A stretch of DNA of 39,618 bases from Turicibacter sp. (GTDB taxonomy: Bacteria > Bacillota_I > Bacilli_A > MOL361 > Turicibacteraceae), in NCBI GenBank assembly GCA_009787345.1, contig WRGF01000210.1, forward strand, positions 1 to 39,618, written 5' to 3'. The position numbers and the translations under genes are program-made. Shown piece by piece: positions 1-7,413 of the stretch. The stretch's first letter is position 1. Every line of letters begins with the position of its first letter. The notes under the pieces are model-generated. The model was not told the origin of the DNA and searched no databases. It saw nothing but the letters and a program-made list of their open reading frames with translations.

Positions 1-17
1 CCCGACCGGGGCTTTTT
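1..17 (+). terminator. 3' part of an intrinsic terminator (cut by window edge)
   Basis: The window opens with CCCGACCGGGGC followed by TTTTT, which looks like the loop, right arm and T-run of a GC hairpin whose left arm begins outside the window. It would end a plus-strand gene upstream. The next ~105 bases hold nothing I recognise before the istA remnant. Confidence 0.4.
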
Positions 18-122
18 GCGTTACATAAACTTTGATACGGCAATTATACCATGGGAACCGGGAAGGGTTAAAGCCGTGTTGTTATTTGACGCTTACCTTT
101 TTCATATCACCCTCTATCTTAA

Positions 123-914
123 GTAACTCTTTATACTCCTCAGAACTGGATATTAGCCGCACTGAGAAACAAAAAAATGTTTTCTCTAGAGGAATTGAAC
201 CAGAATATCCGGGTTAAACTGGCAGAGTTCAACAGCCGCAGCTTTCAAAAGCGGGAAGGAAGCCGTGAATCCGTGTTTTTGACAGAGGAAAAGGATTATT
301 TGATTCCCCTTCCGGACAAGCCTTTCCAAATCTCGGAGTGGAAGACCGCCAAGGTTCAGTTCCATTACCATATTGCAGTCGACAAGATGAAATACAGTGT
401 CCCCTACGAATACATCAAACATACCGTAGATGTCAGGATGACTGCCGGGACCATCGAAATTTTTTACCGTGCTTTAAGGATTGCCTCCCACCCCAGGCTG
501 ACAGGAAAGCCCAACCAATACAGCACGCTCCATGAACATATGCCCCCTAACCACCAGCATCAGGCTGAATGGGATGCCGCCCGTTTTATAAACTGGGCAA
601 AGCGCATCGGTCCTAGCACAGAAAAGGTAATCCGGCCTATTCTTGATTCAAGCCAGATTGAGCAGCAGTCCTATAAATCCTGCATGGGCATTCTGCGTTT
701 GGGGGATAAACATGGCGTCCTAAGGCTAGAAAAGGCAGCTGAAAAATCCTTGACTTATACAGGCAGGCCCAGCTATAAGAATATAAACATGATATTAAAA
801 AACGGCCAGGATACGCTCCCGACCGATACTTATGCCCCACGAAGCCAGAAAAACAGCGACGAATTTGTGATTTCACGGGGATCAGCTTATTATGGAGGCG
901 ATGAATCATGTTAA
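123..914 (+). pseudogene. istA: IstA transposase of IS21 family, 5'-truncated
   Basis: IS21 transposases are usually about 400-520 aa. Here only the C-terminal half is left. The reading frame is open from 123, just after a TAA at 120-122. IstA-like sequence is visible from about position 141 (WILAALRN followed by FSLEELN), before the first ATG at 177. The conserved C-terminal region follows (FNSRSFQKREGSR, then the beta-barrel-like HYHIAVDKMKYSVPYEY segment). The catalytic DDE residues lie upstream and are absent, so this cannot be an active transposase. The 3' end overlaps the istB start codon at 908, the usual coupled arrangement in this family. A free-standing gene starting at 177 would be a fragment. 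Confidence 0.85.
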
Positions 915-1652
915 ACCAGGAAACCATCAGGATTTTAAGGGAGCTAAAGTTGGGGGTCGTTAGCGGAGGACATGCAGCGTCAGCAGGACGACCCACTGGT
1001 CAGGGGACTTTCCTTTGAAGACCGGTTCGGGTTGCTCATAGATGCCGAGTATGCCCGCAGGCAGAACAATAAAATCGCCAATTTAATACGCAAAGCCCAT
1101 TTTCAAGATAAGGGAGCCTGTTTGGAAGATATTAAATATTTTCCTGACAGAAATTTAAATAAGACGGAAATTGCTTCCCTTTCTTCAGGCGTGTACTTAG
1201 AAGAAAAGAGGAACATTATTATTTTGGGAGCAACAGGAGCCGGGAAATCATTTTTGGCACAGGGGCTAGGTCTATCCGCCTGCCGAAAAGGGAAGAAAGT
1301 ACGCTACATCCGGCTACCGGAGCTATTGGTCGACTTTTCCATAGCAAGAGGTGAAGGGACTTATCAAAAACTCATGTCGGAATATAAAAAATATGATTTG
1401 ATCATCTTGGACGAGTGGCTCTTCCATCCTCTGTCCGATAATGAGGCAACCGATCTATTGGAAATAATACAGGCTCGGTACCAGAATGGATCGATTATCT
1501 TTTGTTCCCAAATAGCAACGGGAGGGTGGGTCGATAAGCTAGGTGCGGTCAATGTAGCAGAAGCCATCATCGACCGTATCCTTCATAATTCTTATGAGAT
1601 AAGGATTGAAGGGCAGGAATCGATGAGAAAGAGAACCGGGATTAAGTCCTAG
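908..1652 (+). pseudogene. istB: IstB helper ATPase of IS21, single-base frameshift near codon 16
   Basis: IstB is the AAA+ ATPase that helps IstA select targets. The natural start is the ATG at 908, overlapping the istA stop, which gives MLNQETIRILRELKLG as in intact IstB proteins. The matching continuation (SLAEDMQRQQDDPLV) lies in another frame. One base therefore appears to be lost or gained near the GGGGG run at 952-956. The downstream frame, with its first ATG at 972, is open for 226 codons. It keeps Walker A (GATGAGKS) and Walker B (LIILDEW), and the total length of about 247 aa equals a normal IstB. A sequencing error in the G run is the main alternative, and a short product from 972 would lack the N-terminal IstA-contact region. 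Confidence 0.85.
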
Positions 1653-1656
1653 TAAC

Positions 1657-1695
1657 AGCCACGCCCCAACGAAAACCTTCTGTTGGGGCGTGGCT
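1657..1695 (+). terminator. Perfect 14-bp hairpin after istB
   Basis: AGCCACGCCCCAAC (1657-1670) is perfectly complementary to 1682-1695 around an 11-nt loop. No clear T-run follows. It may end the istAB transcript or be part of the IS end. The 3' arm runs into the first TGGCTCA end repeat. Confidence 0.6.
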
Positions 1696-1756
1696 CATAT
1701 TGTATCGGAAGGTGGCTCAACACACTCCGGAATAGTGGCTCAATTTCGGCGGAATA
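1691..1756 (+). repeat. Three spaced IS21 end repeats
   Basis: TGGCTCA occurs at 1691, 1713 and 1736, each followed by a CGGAA block (1706, 1728, 1750), giving a 22-23 bp period. IS21-family ends are known to carry multiple terminal repeats that bind the transposase. These match that design and mark the right end. Confidence 0.75.
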
Positions 1757-1898
1757 TTCACCTCCTAATAAAAAGTGCAAGCCGCCCGCTTACGGATGAA
1801 ACTTGATTGGTAAAACCCATTCTATCCCATGAAACTTAAACCAGCCTGAAAAGGGATTTAAGGTTAATTTTAGGTAAACCCTAAATTGTCCATGAAAA

Positions 1899-1933
1899 AA
1901 CCGCCTGCACGAAGGGGAATGTGTCAGGCGGTT
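1899..1933 (-). terminator. Intrinsic terminator of the minus-strand reductase gene
   Basis: On the minus strand AACCGCCTG...CAGGCGGTT closes around a ~14-nt loop and is followed by six T residues. It sits just below the stop of the gene at 1941-2849. The stretch 1757-1898 holds nothing recognisable. Confidence 0.85.
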
Positions 1934-1940
1934 AAAATCA

Positions 1941-2849
1941 TTATTTTATGGCATCCTTTACGGTTTCACTGGCATCCCTTGGTTCCCATCCTAACTCCCT
2001 GGCCCGCTCATTGGAATGGGTATATTTTCTGCCAAGCATGGGGACGAGGGCACGAAGGGGCTTTTGGAATTTTGCGAGGCCCCTCAAGAAGAAGTCAGGC
2101 AATACCACGGGAGTTTTGCCATAAAGCCGGCTTATCTGGGCAAAGGTCAAATCATCGTTTTTGGCGATGTACCGCTTGCCGATGCTTTCGCTGTTTTCAA
2201 GGGCTAGGATGTGAAGGGTGGCTAAATCCCTCACATCGGTGACTTCAAGGGTGATGTTCGGGACGAAAGGGGCGGCATGGATTTGGTCCAAAACTTGGCT
2301 TGTGGAGCGGTTTTCAGTAAGTGAGGGGCCAAACACCGCACCTGGAAGGATTGCCGTCAAGTCAATCCCATATTTTTCAGCCAAGAGCCAGCCCTCTTTT
2401 TCCGCTTCCAATTTAGATAGCCGGTAAGCATTCAGTTCCGGATTGGCAGGGTCTGACCAAAAATCATCTGAAATCACGCCAGTTTCCTTAGCTAACGGGG
2501 TGGCGGCCGCTTGGCTTGAAGTGAGGATGACGCGCTTGATACCTGCCTGGTGGACAGCCTCAAAAACATGGGACACCCCAGCCACTGCTTCTTGGACCAA
2601 GGCCGGGTCATTGGGATTTTCGCCCCCAAGGGGGCTAGCTACATGAAAAACCGCCTCGATTCCTTCCATCGCCCCTAACCAGCCATCAGGACTTGAAAGG
2701 TCTGCTTCCTTATAGGAAACCTTTTCAAAAATCTTCGGTGCCCGGCTTAAATTCCTAACCGTCCCCACCACCTCATAGCCCCGCTCCAACAACTGCTGGA
2801 TTAAATGAAGCGCCACAAAACCATTGGCACCCGTCACCAAAACTTTCAT
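1941..2849 (-). CDS. NAD(P)-dependent epimerase/reductase, extended SDR family
   Basis: A 302-aa protein of the extended short-chain dehydrogenase family, in the branch of dihydroflavonol-4-reductase/aldehyde reductase-like enzymes. It starts with the nucleotide-binding beta strand and glycine motif (MKVLVTGANGFVALH). It has a second conserved segment VFHVASP, and the catalytic Tyr-Lys appears as YRLSK. The substrate cannot be told from sequence; reduction of a carbonyl with NADPH is typical of this branch. The frame is open upstream to 2990, but the ATG at 2849 has the GGATG-type ribosome site and starts exactly at the Rossmann fold. It is a single-gene unit with its own terminator, divergent from the split acetyltransferase. 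Confidence 0.85.
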   Translation of the reverse strand: MKVLVTGANGFVALHLIQQLLERGYEVVGTVRNLSRAPKIFEKVSYKEADLSSPDGWLGAMEGIEAVFHVASPLGGENPNDPALVQEAVAGVSHVFEAVHQAGIKRVILTSSQAAATPLAKETGVISDDFWSDPANPELNAYRLSKLEAEKEGWLLAEKYGIDLTAILPGAVFGPSLTENRSTSQVLDQIHAAPFVPNITLEVTDVRDLATLHILALENSESIGKRYIAKNDDLTFAQISRLYGKTPVVLPDFFLRGLAKFQKPLRALVPMLGRKYTHSNERARELGWEPRDASETVKDAIK

Positions 2850-2954
2850 CTGCATCATCCTTTTTTTGATTATTATGCCCCAGTAAGCCGGGCATATTCT
2901 ATTCTGAAGGCGGCTGAATTCTATAATTAACCTATGGATTTGCCGGTGGGGATG

Positions 2955-2963
2955 TGCTATGAT
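2955..2963 (+). promoter_or_regulatory. Extended -10 promoter of the split GNAT gene
   Basis: TGCTATGAT (TG-n plus TATGAT) lies 33 bases before the ATG at 2996, with a GGGAGG ribosome site at 2981-2986. No good -35 is seen, as is usual for extended -10 promoters. Confidence 0.5.
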
Positions 2964-3099
2964 GGTCGTAATCATTATTTGGGAGGACACCTAACATGGA
3001 ATATTTCAAAGCAAGGGAAGAGGATTTAGCATTCATCGCCGAAATGCTGGATTTCAGCAATAACAACGGTAGTTATGGAAGGGGCTACCCAAAAGGTGA

Positions 3100-3147
3100 T
3101 TTACAGGGACTTACCTATGAATATGTCGTGTACAAAATGCTACTTTT
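3100..3147. other. attL of the prophage
   Basis: The core TATGAATA lies at 3116-3123, with the predicted central dinucleotide GA at 3119-3120. The element-side arm ACAAAATGCTACTTTT (3132-3147) is the exact reverse complement of the arm at attR (14028-14043), and both arms lie exactly 8 bp from the core. This symmetry is typical of attP half-sites of large serine integrases. The host-side half is acetyltransferase coding sequence. Confidence 0.88.
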
Positions 3148-3157
3148 AAGATATACT
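3129..3157 (+). promoter_or_regulatory. Integrase promoter overlapping the att arm
   Basis: TGTACA (3129-3134), a 17-bp spacer and TATACT (3152-3157) lie 30 bp before the integrase start. The -35 and spacer overlap the integrase-binding arm, so integrase bound at attL/attP could repress its own gene (inference). Confidence 0.55.
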
Positions 3158-3186
3158 GATTTCTAGTGTAGACGGAGGTAGTGGAA

Positions 3187-4737
3187 ATGGACGGAAAGAT
3201 TGATATTAAGCGTGTTGCGATTTATTCTAGGAAGTCTAGACCCGATGAGACGGAGGATGCTTTGAAACGGCAATTACAAGTTTTGGTGGATATGGCACAG
3301 GCAAATTCATGGGAATGGGAAGTTTTTCAGGAAGTGGGTTCTTCCATGAGCATGGACGAAGCTGTTCGTCCAGAACTTAATAAGATGCTTCGGAAAATCC
3401 AGTCTTATGATTTCGATGGGGTTTTGGTGACTGATGCGGATCGATTAAGCAGGGACATGGAGCATTCTGCCTACATGAAAAAAATGTTTTCCAATTATGG
3501 GGTTAAGCTGATTACGACTACTAAGGTTTATGACTACAACAGTCAAGAGGACGATTTAATGTCTGATATGATGGCTATTATCGCTAAGCAAGAATACCTT
3601 AATATCAAAAAACGTTTGAAACGGGGCAAGAAGGCATCAGCTATGGAAGGGAAATTTCAGGGGAGGGCACCTTTAGGGTACAAAAAAAACCGTGATTCCG
3701 TTCGCCTAGAGGTGGATGAATTAGAAGCCCCTCTCGTTCGCAGAATATTTGCTATGTATCTCGCAGGACAGTCAACACCTGAGATTGCCAGGGTTTTAGA
3801 ATTAGAGGGGACGCGTTCTCCCAATGGGGCTGTATATATGAAGTCACATGTCGGGAAAATACTCAATAGCGAAGTATACATCGGAACTGCAATCTATGGA
3901 AAATGCATGGTGTCTAAGACAGAGATGACACCTAGCGGTAGCCTTCGGCGAATTAAAAATGATACAGAAAATCAAATTCGTGTAGAAAATGCCCACGAAC
4001 CTATTATATCATTAGAGGATTGGGATGCTGTGCATAAAATCAGGAAGTCAAGGGCATCAATACCCATTGCAGGAAGAATTGCGAAAAATCCATTCAGTAA
4101 TTTAATTACCTGTGCGATTTGTGGTAAGGGACATACATTCCAACGGAATCGCAAGGATTTAACTATAAGGGTGTCAAGTTGTGAAACGCCAACCTATCAT
4201 AAAGACGGCACCTATACACTTTGTGCAAACCAGTCTTGTAAATTTGAAATATTGAAAGAAGGTATTTATGAGGAACTTTCCAAATATGTTGAAAGACTGA
4301 AAGACCATTTGGATCAGATCCGCTCAAAAACCGATAAGAATGCTCCATATTCACCAGATGCAGACATTAAGAAATGCCAGGCTGAAATCACGAAGCTTGA
4401 GACCCAGATCAAAAAAACCTCTCAAGCCTTTATTCTGGACATGATGGATGAATCGGAAGCCCAGCTTCAAATCAAGCAGAGGAAACAAAAAATTGGGGAG
4501 TTGCAAGTTAAGATTGAGAAGCTTCAAAACATGCAAGAAGAGGACAGCATTAAACCCCTGGAAGTATTTATTGCCCGTCTGGAATCCATCTTAAATGGCA
4601 CATCTGATATGGAATCACGAGATTTGAACACGCTATTTAAGTCTTTCATTGAAAAAATAGAGTACCGCCGATTAGGTCGCAAAAAAGGAGACTTTAAGGC
4701 CCCTATTGAAATACATATCTATTATAAAACCCTTTAA
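3187..4737 (+). CDS. Large serine recombinase (phage integrase)
   Basis: A 516-aa site-specific recombinase that would catalyse integration and, with a directionality factor, excision. The N-terminal resolvase domain holds the catalytic Ser14 in YSRKS, the DADRLSRD segment and the long linking helix. A recombinase domain follows (about 160-270, GYKKN...LVRRIFAMYLAG). A zinc-ribbon comes next (CAIC, then two later Cys near C-A-N-Q-S-C), and a coiled coil at roughly 400-480. That is the standard large-serine-recombinase order and length. ATG 3187 is chosen over GTG 3181 because GGAGG at 3173-3177 is then 9 bases away. The gene sits about 65 bp from the core, as usual for these enzymes, and ends in its own terminator. 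No directionality factor is recognised; the small ORFs at 4872, 5050 and 6960 are candidates. Confidence 0.95.
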   Translation: MDGKIDIKRVAIYSRKSRPDETEDALKRQLQVLVDMAQANSWEWEVFQEVGSSMSMDEAVRPELNKMLRKIQSYDFDGVLVTDADRLSRDMEHSAYMKKMFSNYGVKLITTTKVYDYNSQEDDLMSDMMAIIAKQEYLNIKKRLKRGKKASAMEGKFQGRAPLGYKKNRDSVRLEVDELEAPLVRRIFAMYLAGQSTPEIARVLELEGTRSPNGAVYMKSHVGKILNSEVYIGTAIYGKCMVSKTEMTPSGSLRRIKNDTENQIRVENAHEPIISLEDWDAVHKIRKSRASIPIAGRIAKNPFSNLITCAICGKGHTFQRNRKDLTIRVSSCETPTYHKDGTYTLCANQSCKFEILKEGIYEELSKYVERLKDHLDQIRSKTDKNAPYSPDADIKKCQAEITKLETQIKKTSQAFILDMMDESEAQLQIKQRKQKIGELQVKIEKLQNMQEEDSIKPLEVFIARLESILNGTSDMESRDLNTLFKSFIEKIEYRRLGRKKGDFKAPIEIHIYYKTL

Positions 4738-4744
4738 TCCTATG

Positions 4745-4769
4745 AGCCGATGCATGTCGGCTTTTTTTT
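4745..4769 (+). terminator. Intrinsic terminator after integrase
   Basis: AGCCGA (4745-4750) pairs with TCGGCT (4757-4762) and is followed by eight T residues. It separates the integrase unit from the replication operon. Confidence 0.9.
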
Positions 4770-4799
4770 GTGCCTTTGAAAATTACGTCATTTACGTCG

Positions 4800-4828
4800 T
4801 GGTTTGGCGGAGTCTGTCGCTATATAAT
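4800..4828 (+). promoter_or_regulatory. Promoter of the replication operon, sharing a motif with the virion promoter
   Basis: TGGTTT (4800-4805) and TATAAT (4823-4828) are separated by 17 bp. The -35 sits inside GTGGTTTGGC, which recurs in the same place relative to TATAAT at 6891-6920. Upstream lie two TTACGTC copies. The shared layout suggests one regulator acts on both promoters. Confidence 0.6.
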
Positions 4829-4871
4829 CAGGGGGTATCAAATCACGGGAGGTTTTGAAGGGGGTGAAGTG

Positions 4872-5006
4872 ATGGCGGATCAGGAGAAAGCAAAGAGGCC
4901 GAAGGCTAAGGTGAGCGTGACGGTGACTTCGACGGGGACATTGGACTTGGAGAAATTCATTGATGTGGCTATGAGCCTGCCTTCTTTTCACAAGAGCCTG
5001 GCTTGA
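4872..5006 (+). CDS. Small basic phage protein, 44 aa, unknown function
   Basis: The ATG at 4872 follows an AAGGGGGTG ribosome site; the frame is open further upstream but without a start supported by a ribosome site. The N-terminal third is Lys-rich (residues 1-13), then a Ser/Thr/Val-rich strand-like segment, then a short helix ending FHKSLA. It has no cysteines or membrane segment. As the first gene after the replication promoter it could be a DNA-binding accessory of Rep or an excision factor, but nothing in the sequence proves this. I do not recognise a family. Confidence 0.6.
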   Translation: MADQEKAKRPKAKVSVTVTSTGTLDLEKFIDVAMSLPSFHKSLA

Positions 5007-5049
5007 CTTGGATTTCCCTAGGATTTTAAAAAAATAAGGAGTGGTCGGT

Positions 5050-5283
5050 ATGACGGTTAATGAGGTTTATTTGGCGGAACTGGGGCGTGTCCATGCATTG
5101 ATGGATGGGGCACTTTCCTTATTGATGGAAGCGGATTTTGAGTATACCGAACCTTTAAGGGAACGGTTATTGGTGGCGGAGCTTAATCAGCTGATGGGCT
5201 ACAACAAGCGGTTGGTGGCTTGCCTGGAAAGCCATTTGAAGTTTCGTGAAATTTATTTTTCTGGGTTTCCTTCATGGGATTGA
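5050..5283 (+). CDS. Small helical phage protein, 77 aa, unknown function
   Basis: AAGGAG at 5036-5041 lies 8 bases before ATG 5050, so this start is preferred over GTG 5041. The protein looks all-helical and acidic in its first two thirds (VYLAELGRVHALMDGALS...). It has one Cys and ends in an aromatic tail. Its 3' end overlaps the rep start by ten bases, so it is probably translated together with rep. No family is recognised. Its position fits a replication accessory protein. Confidence 0.65.
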   Translation: MTVNEVYLAELGRVHALMDGALSLLMEADFEYTEPLRERLLVAELNQLMGYNKRLVACLESHLKFREIYFSGFPSWD

Positions 5284-6383
5284 CGATGCTCATTGACTGG
5301 GTGACGGCGACTTTCCATCATGTGACGGTGGATGAGGTGAAGTTGCTTTTGAACCTGGAGGAACAGCTTTGGGAGGAAGGCGGTAGGTTTCGCCAACATG
5401 GTTATCTTACTTCGGAGTCCATTGGTGGGATTACCCTATCCTCGGGTTCCGATCATGAGGGCATGAAGCATACGGTGAACGTCGTAGTTTCAGGAAATGG
5501 GTGCCGATTTTTGGAGGAGCATATTAAAAGTTGGCCTGAACTTTTCCAAAGTTTTTATTTAAGCTGTGAGGAACATTCGAGGAAGCTAAATTTTACCCGC
5601 ATTGACCTGGCTATTGACGATCGGCGGGAAGCGGATGAACTGACCATGGCCATTGATTGGCTCCATGATAAAATCGTGAGTGGCGAATGCAAGACGCGGA
5701 TCAAGAATGTGGCCTTTAAGAATGGTAGGAAAATCAGGCAACCTGGCGAGGAAGAGGAAAAGAATGAAGAACTATTAACCCTTGGGAGCCGAAGCAGTGA
5801 AACCTATATCCGTATTTATAACAAGCGATTGGAACAGCTGTCAAAGCTTAGGCAGGCACCAAAAGATAAGCAGGAAGAAATGCGTCGCTTGATCCCAGAC
5901 CGTTGGGACCGTTTGGAGATTGAAATCAAAGGGGATAAGGCCAATCAAGTCGGGCGGATGGTTGCCGATGATTTGGATATGTCCCATCTGGCCCTTGGGA
6001 TTTTAAACAACAACTTGGAATTGGTGGATAGGACTTACCTGAAAAATGGGGCTTTGAAGAAAAAGCGGTCTTGGGTGACCAATCCGAAATGGAAGGCTTT
6101 CATCGGTGAGGTGGAGAAAATAAAGCTGGTGACGGAGCCTAAGAACCTGAATCTGGAACAAAAAATCCTGTACATTGAAAAGGCCCATGGGAAAACCCTG
6201 GCGATGATCGACAGGGCTGAAAAAGGGCTGACCGTCCTGAAAAAAGATGATTCCAATCAGTTGATTGGCATGTCGCGTCCTAAAATACTGGATACCATCA
6301 TCCGTGAAAGCAAGGACAAGTTGGACACTAAGGATTATCATCTGGTAGCAGAATATGTGGCCCATCATCAAAAAGTAGAATAG
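5274..6383 (+). CDS. rep: Rolling-circle replication initiator, Rep_trans family
   Basis: A 369-aa protein of the replication initiation factor family (plasmid pT181 RepC, Tn916 Orf20 and several Gram-positive filamentous phages). Visible motifs are DWVTATF at the N-terminus, FTRIDLAIDD near 107-116 (acidic metal-binding strand), SETYIRIYNKRLEQ near 175-188 (strand with the nicking Tyr and YNK) and RLEIEIKG near 213-220. These proteins nick one strand at the double-strand origin and stay bound to the 5' end through tyrosine, which for a filamentous phage would start viral-strand synthesis. The start is either ATG 5274 or ATG 5286; the second begins MLIDWVTA, closer to family starts. It overlaps the preceding ORF and ends at a hairpin shared with the convergent regulator gene. 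Confidence 0.92.
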   Translation: MGLTMLIDWVTATFHHVTVDEVKLLLNLEEQLWEEGGRFRQHGYLTSESIGGITLSSGSDHEGMKHTVNVVVSGNGCRFLEEHIKSWPELFQSFYLSCEEHSRKLNFTRIDLAIDDRREADELTMAIDWLHDKIVSGECKTRIKNVAFKNGRKIRQPGEEEEKNEELLTLGSRSSETYIRIYNKRLEQLSKLRQAPKDKQEEMRRLIPDRWDRLEIEIKGDKANQVGRMVADDLDMSHLALGILNNNLELVDRTYLKNGALKKKRSWVTNPKWKAFIGEVEKIKLVTEPKNLNLEQKILYIEKAHGKTLAMIDRAEKGLTVLKKDDSNQLIGMSRPKILDTIIRESKDKLDTKDYHLVAEYVAHHQKVE

Positions 6384-6387
6384 GAAA

Positions 6388-6418
6388 AAAACAGGTTGGA
6401 TGTGCTCCTTCCTGTTTT
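6388..6418. terminator. Bidirectional terminator between rep and the regulator gene
   Basis: AAAACAGG (6388-6395) pairs with CCTGTTTT (6411-6418), with A-run before and T-runs after, so it can serve both convergent genes. Confidence 0.75.
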
Positions 6419-6424
6419 CGGGTT

Positions 6425-6724
6425 TTATAGGGCTGTTGTTGCCTGGGCAACGAGATAAAGGTAACAGCTGTAAAGACCATAACTGACGCAAAGCCAGCCG
6501 AAGCACCCAGCGTAGATTTGGTCCATGGTGCAGTTCAGCCTTAGGGTAATGAGGTAAGCCACGTCCCCTGGCAATTTGGCATACCCGCCTTCATAGCGTT
6601 GATATTGTCGCGGATCTTTGAGGCCAATCCCCATTCCTACCAGTTGCTCTTGGGTGTAACCTTCTGCTGTGCGTAGCGTGATTAAGTTATCCGCTACCAT
6701 GTCTTTATTTGCTCTTGTGTCCAT
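6425..6724 (-). CDS. XRE-type HTH regulator with hydrophobic tail, 99 aa
   Basis: ATG 6724 follows AAAGGAGTG. Residues about 9-60 form an XRE-like helix-turn-helix (DNLITLRTAEGYTQEQLV ... YQRYEGGYAKLPGDVAYLITLRL). The residues after it are unusually hydrophobic and aromatic (GCFGWLCVSYGLYSCYLYLV), which may be a membrane segment or a dimer interface. It is the only gene on the minus strand inside the element and reads away from the virion operon across a repeat-filled intergenic region. This is the classic place for a lysogeny repressor. I infer that it controls its own promoter and the two plus-strand phage promoters. Because of the tail, a membrane-tethered regulator sensing phage assembly is conceivable but unproven. 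Confidence 0.75.
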   Translation of the reverse strand: MDTRANKDMVADNLITLRTAEGYTQEQLVGMGIGLKDPRQYQRYEGGYAKLPGDVAYLITLRLNCTMDQIYAGCFGWLCVSYGLYSCYLYLVAQATTAL

Positions 6725-6754
6725 CTTTATCACTCCTTTGGAATTAATAGGGTA

Positions 6755-6881
6755 ATTATACATTAAATGCTAAATTGGCATTGTCGAATTTTGTTTGAGT
6801 TCGTAATTACGACAAGGTTGTCGTCTTTTTGTGTCGAATTTCACGAAGTGGATTTTTCAATTTTTGGTAGTGGATTACGAC
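6755..6881. promoter_or_regulatory. Candidate operator cluster of the phage regulator
   Basis: A minus-strand -10 (TATAAT, at 6755-6760) precedes the regulator gene. Next to it lie TGTCGAATTT at 6782-6791 and again at 6832-6841, exactly 50 bp apart. Between them is the palindrome ACGACAA-GG-TTGTCGT (6809-6824). ATTACGAC recurs at 6806-6813 and 6874-6881. The repeats sit between the divergent regulator and virion promoters, as expected for a lysogeny switch. Confidence 0.6.
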
Positions 6882-6891
6882 GGAAGTGACG

Positions 6892-6920
6892 TGGTTTGGC
6901 AGGGGACGCCTTGGTATAAT
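6892..6920 (+). promoter_or_regulatory. Promoter of the virion/assembly operon (extended -10)
   Basis: TGGTTT (6892-6897), a 17-bp spacer and TATAAT (6915-6920), preceded by TG-n at 6912. It shares GTGGTTTGGC and the spacing with the promoter at 4800-4828. Confidence 0.7.
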
Positions 6921-6959
6921 TAACGTGTAAGGAAAATTAAGAAAGCGGTGGTGAGTGAG

Positions 6960-7142
6960 ATGAATAATGTAAACGTGTATGACAAGTCGGAGCATGTTCA
7001 GTCCATCTATGTGGCCGAGCGTTTTTCCCAGAAGAACCAGTCCATGTATTATGTGTTGGTGGTGGAGTTCAAGGACGGGTATGTGATTGATACGTTTTTG
7101 AACCAGGACAAGAAGCGGATCATGGAGACTTATGGTTCCTAA
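6960..7142 (+). CDS. Small phage protein, 60 aa, first gene of virion operon
   Basis: ATG 6960 follows GGTGGTGAG. The sequence alternates polar and hydrophobic residues in a way that suggests a small beta-rich domain (SIYVAERFSQ, YYVLVVEFKDG, YVIDTFL). It has no membrane segment and no cysteine. In Ff-type phages a small beta-barrel ssDNA-binding protein (pV) is encoded upstream of the coat genes and no other pV candidate is seen. This ORF is therefore a possible pV counterpart, though it is shorter than the 87 aa of Ff pV and I see no diagnostic motif. It overlaps the next ORF by 11 bases. Confidence 0.7.
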   Translation: MNNVNVYDKSEHVQSIYVAERFSQKNQSMYYVLVVEFKDGYVIDTFLNQDKKRIMETYGS

Positions 7143-7401
7143 TGAGGGTTATGATTTAGTGGATTTGCCGGAAATCTTAGATGAGGTTTTAGAGGCTGAA
7201 AGCTATGAGTCCGTTGAAGTCTTGGAAATCAGGGATTACAGCGAACTGGTGATGGCCGTTGAACAGATTCAGGAGTCTTTGGAAGTGGTTCAGATGGCTT
7301 CCCTTGCCCATTATGTGTTTTTGGCGGGGATCTTGCCGGGTGCCTTTGTCCTGTTTTGCATTTATAAGATCCTTCGGCGGTTCACCATGAATTATCGGTA
7401 G
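7132..7401 (+). CDS. Small single-span membrane protein of the phage, 89 aa
   Basis: It overlaps the previous ORF and has GGAGA just before the ATG at 7132. Residues 1-55 are strongly acidic and helical (many Glu and Asp). A membrane segment follows (about 59-79, HYVFLAGILPGAFVLFCIYKIL), ending in a short basic tail RRFTMNYR. The charge pattern, acidic outside and basic inside, follows the positive-inside rule with the N-terminus out. A minor virion-tip protein (pVII/pIX role) or an assembly scaffold in the membrane would fit its place just ahead of the major coat gene. No family is recognised. Confidence 0.7.
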   Translation: MVPNEGYDLVDLPEILDEVLEAESYESVEVLEIRDYSELVMAVEQIQESLEVVQMASLAHYVFLAGILPGAFVLFCIYKILRRFTMNYR

Positions 7402-7413
7402 GCTTTCCAGCTT

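Larger units (their letters stand above)
123..1756 (+). mobile_element. Decayed IS21-family insertion sequence (right part)
   Basis: A truncated istA, an istB with a frameshift, a perfect hairpin and three spaced TGGCTCA...CGGAA repeats together form the right-hand two thirds of an IS21-family element. The left end and the N-terminal half of IstA (HTH and most of the DDE catalytic core) are missing. The right end is placed near 1756 from the last repeat. The element should be immobile on its own, since the transposase lacks its catalytic half and the helper ATPase gene is out of frame. It could only be mobilised by a full copy elsewhere. Confidence 0.8.
2996..3166 (+). pseudogene. 5' fragment of GNAT acetyltransferase, interrupted by the prophage
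   Basis: The ORF begins with a good ribosome site. Its first 40 codons (2996-3115) belong to the host gene; the next 16 codons up to TAG at 3164 are read into the element. Joining codon 40 to the frame at 14052 gives a continuous 294-aa protein without any frame change. TAT GAA TA is shared at both junctions, so the seam reads LTYEYEEDG. The fragment covers only the first strand and helix of a GNAT-like domain (MEYFKAREEDLAFIAEML) and cannot be an enzyme. It could still be made as a 56-aa chimeric peptide. Precise excision of the element would restore the gene. Confidence 0.88.

Noticed and set aside
32-217. 61-aa open frame at the left edge
   Set aside because: No ribosome site or recognisable sequence, and it runs into the istA remnant in another frame.
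2996-3166. Independent 56-aa gene before the integrase
   Set aside because: Its first 40 codons join in frame with 14052-14816, so it is a split-gene fragment, not a phage gene.
4770-5006. 78-aa version of the small basic phage protein
   Set aside because: The upstream 34 codons cover the promoter at 4800-4828; the ribosome site supports ATG 4872.
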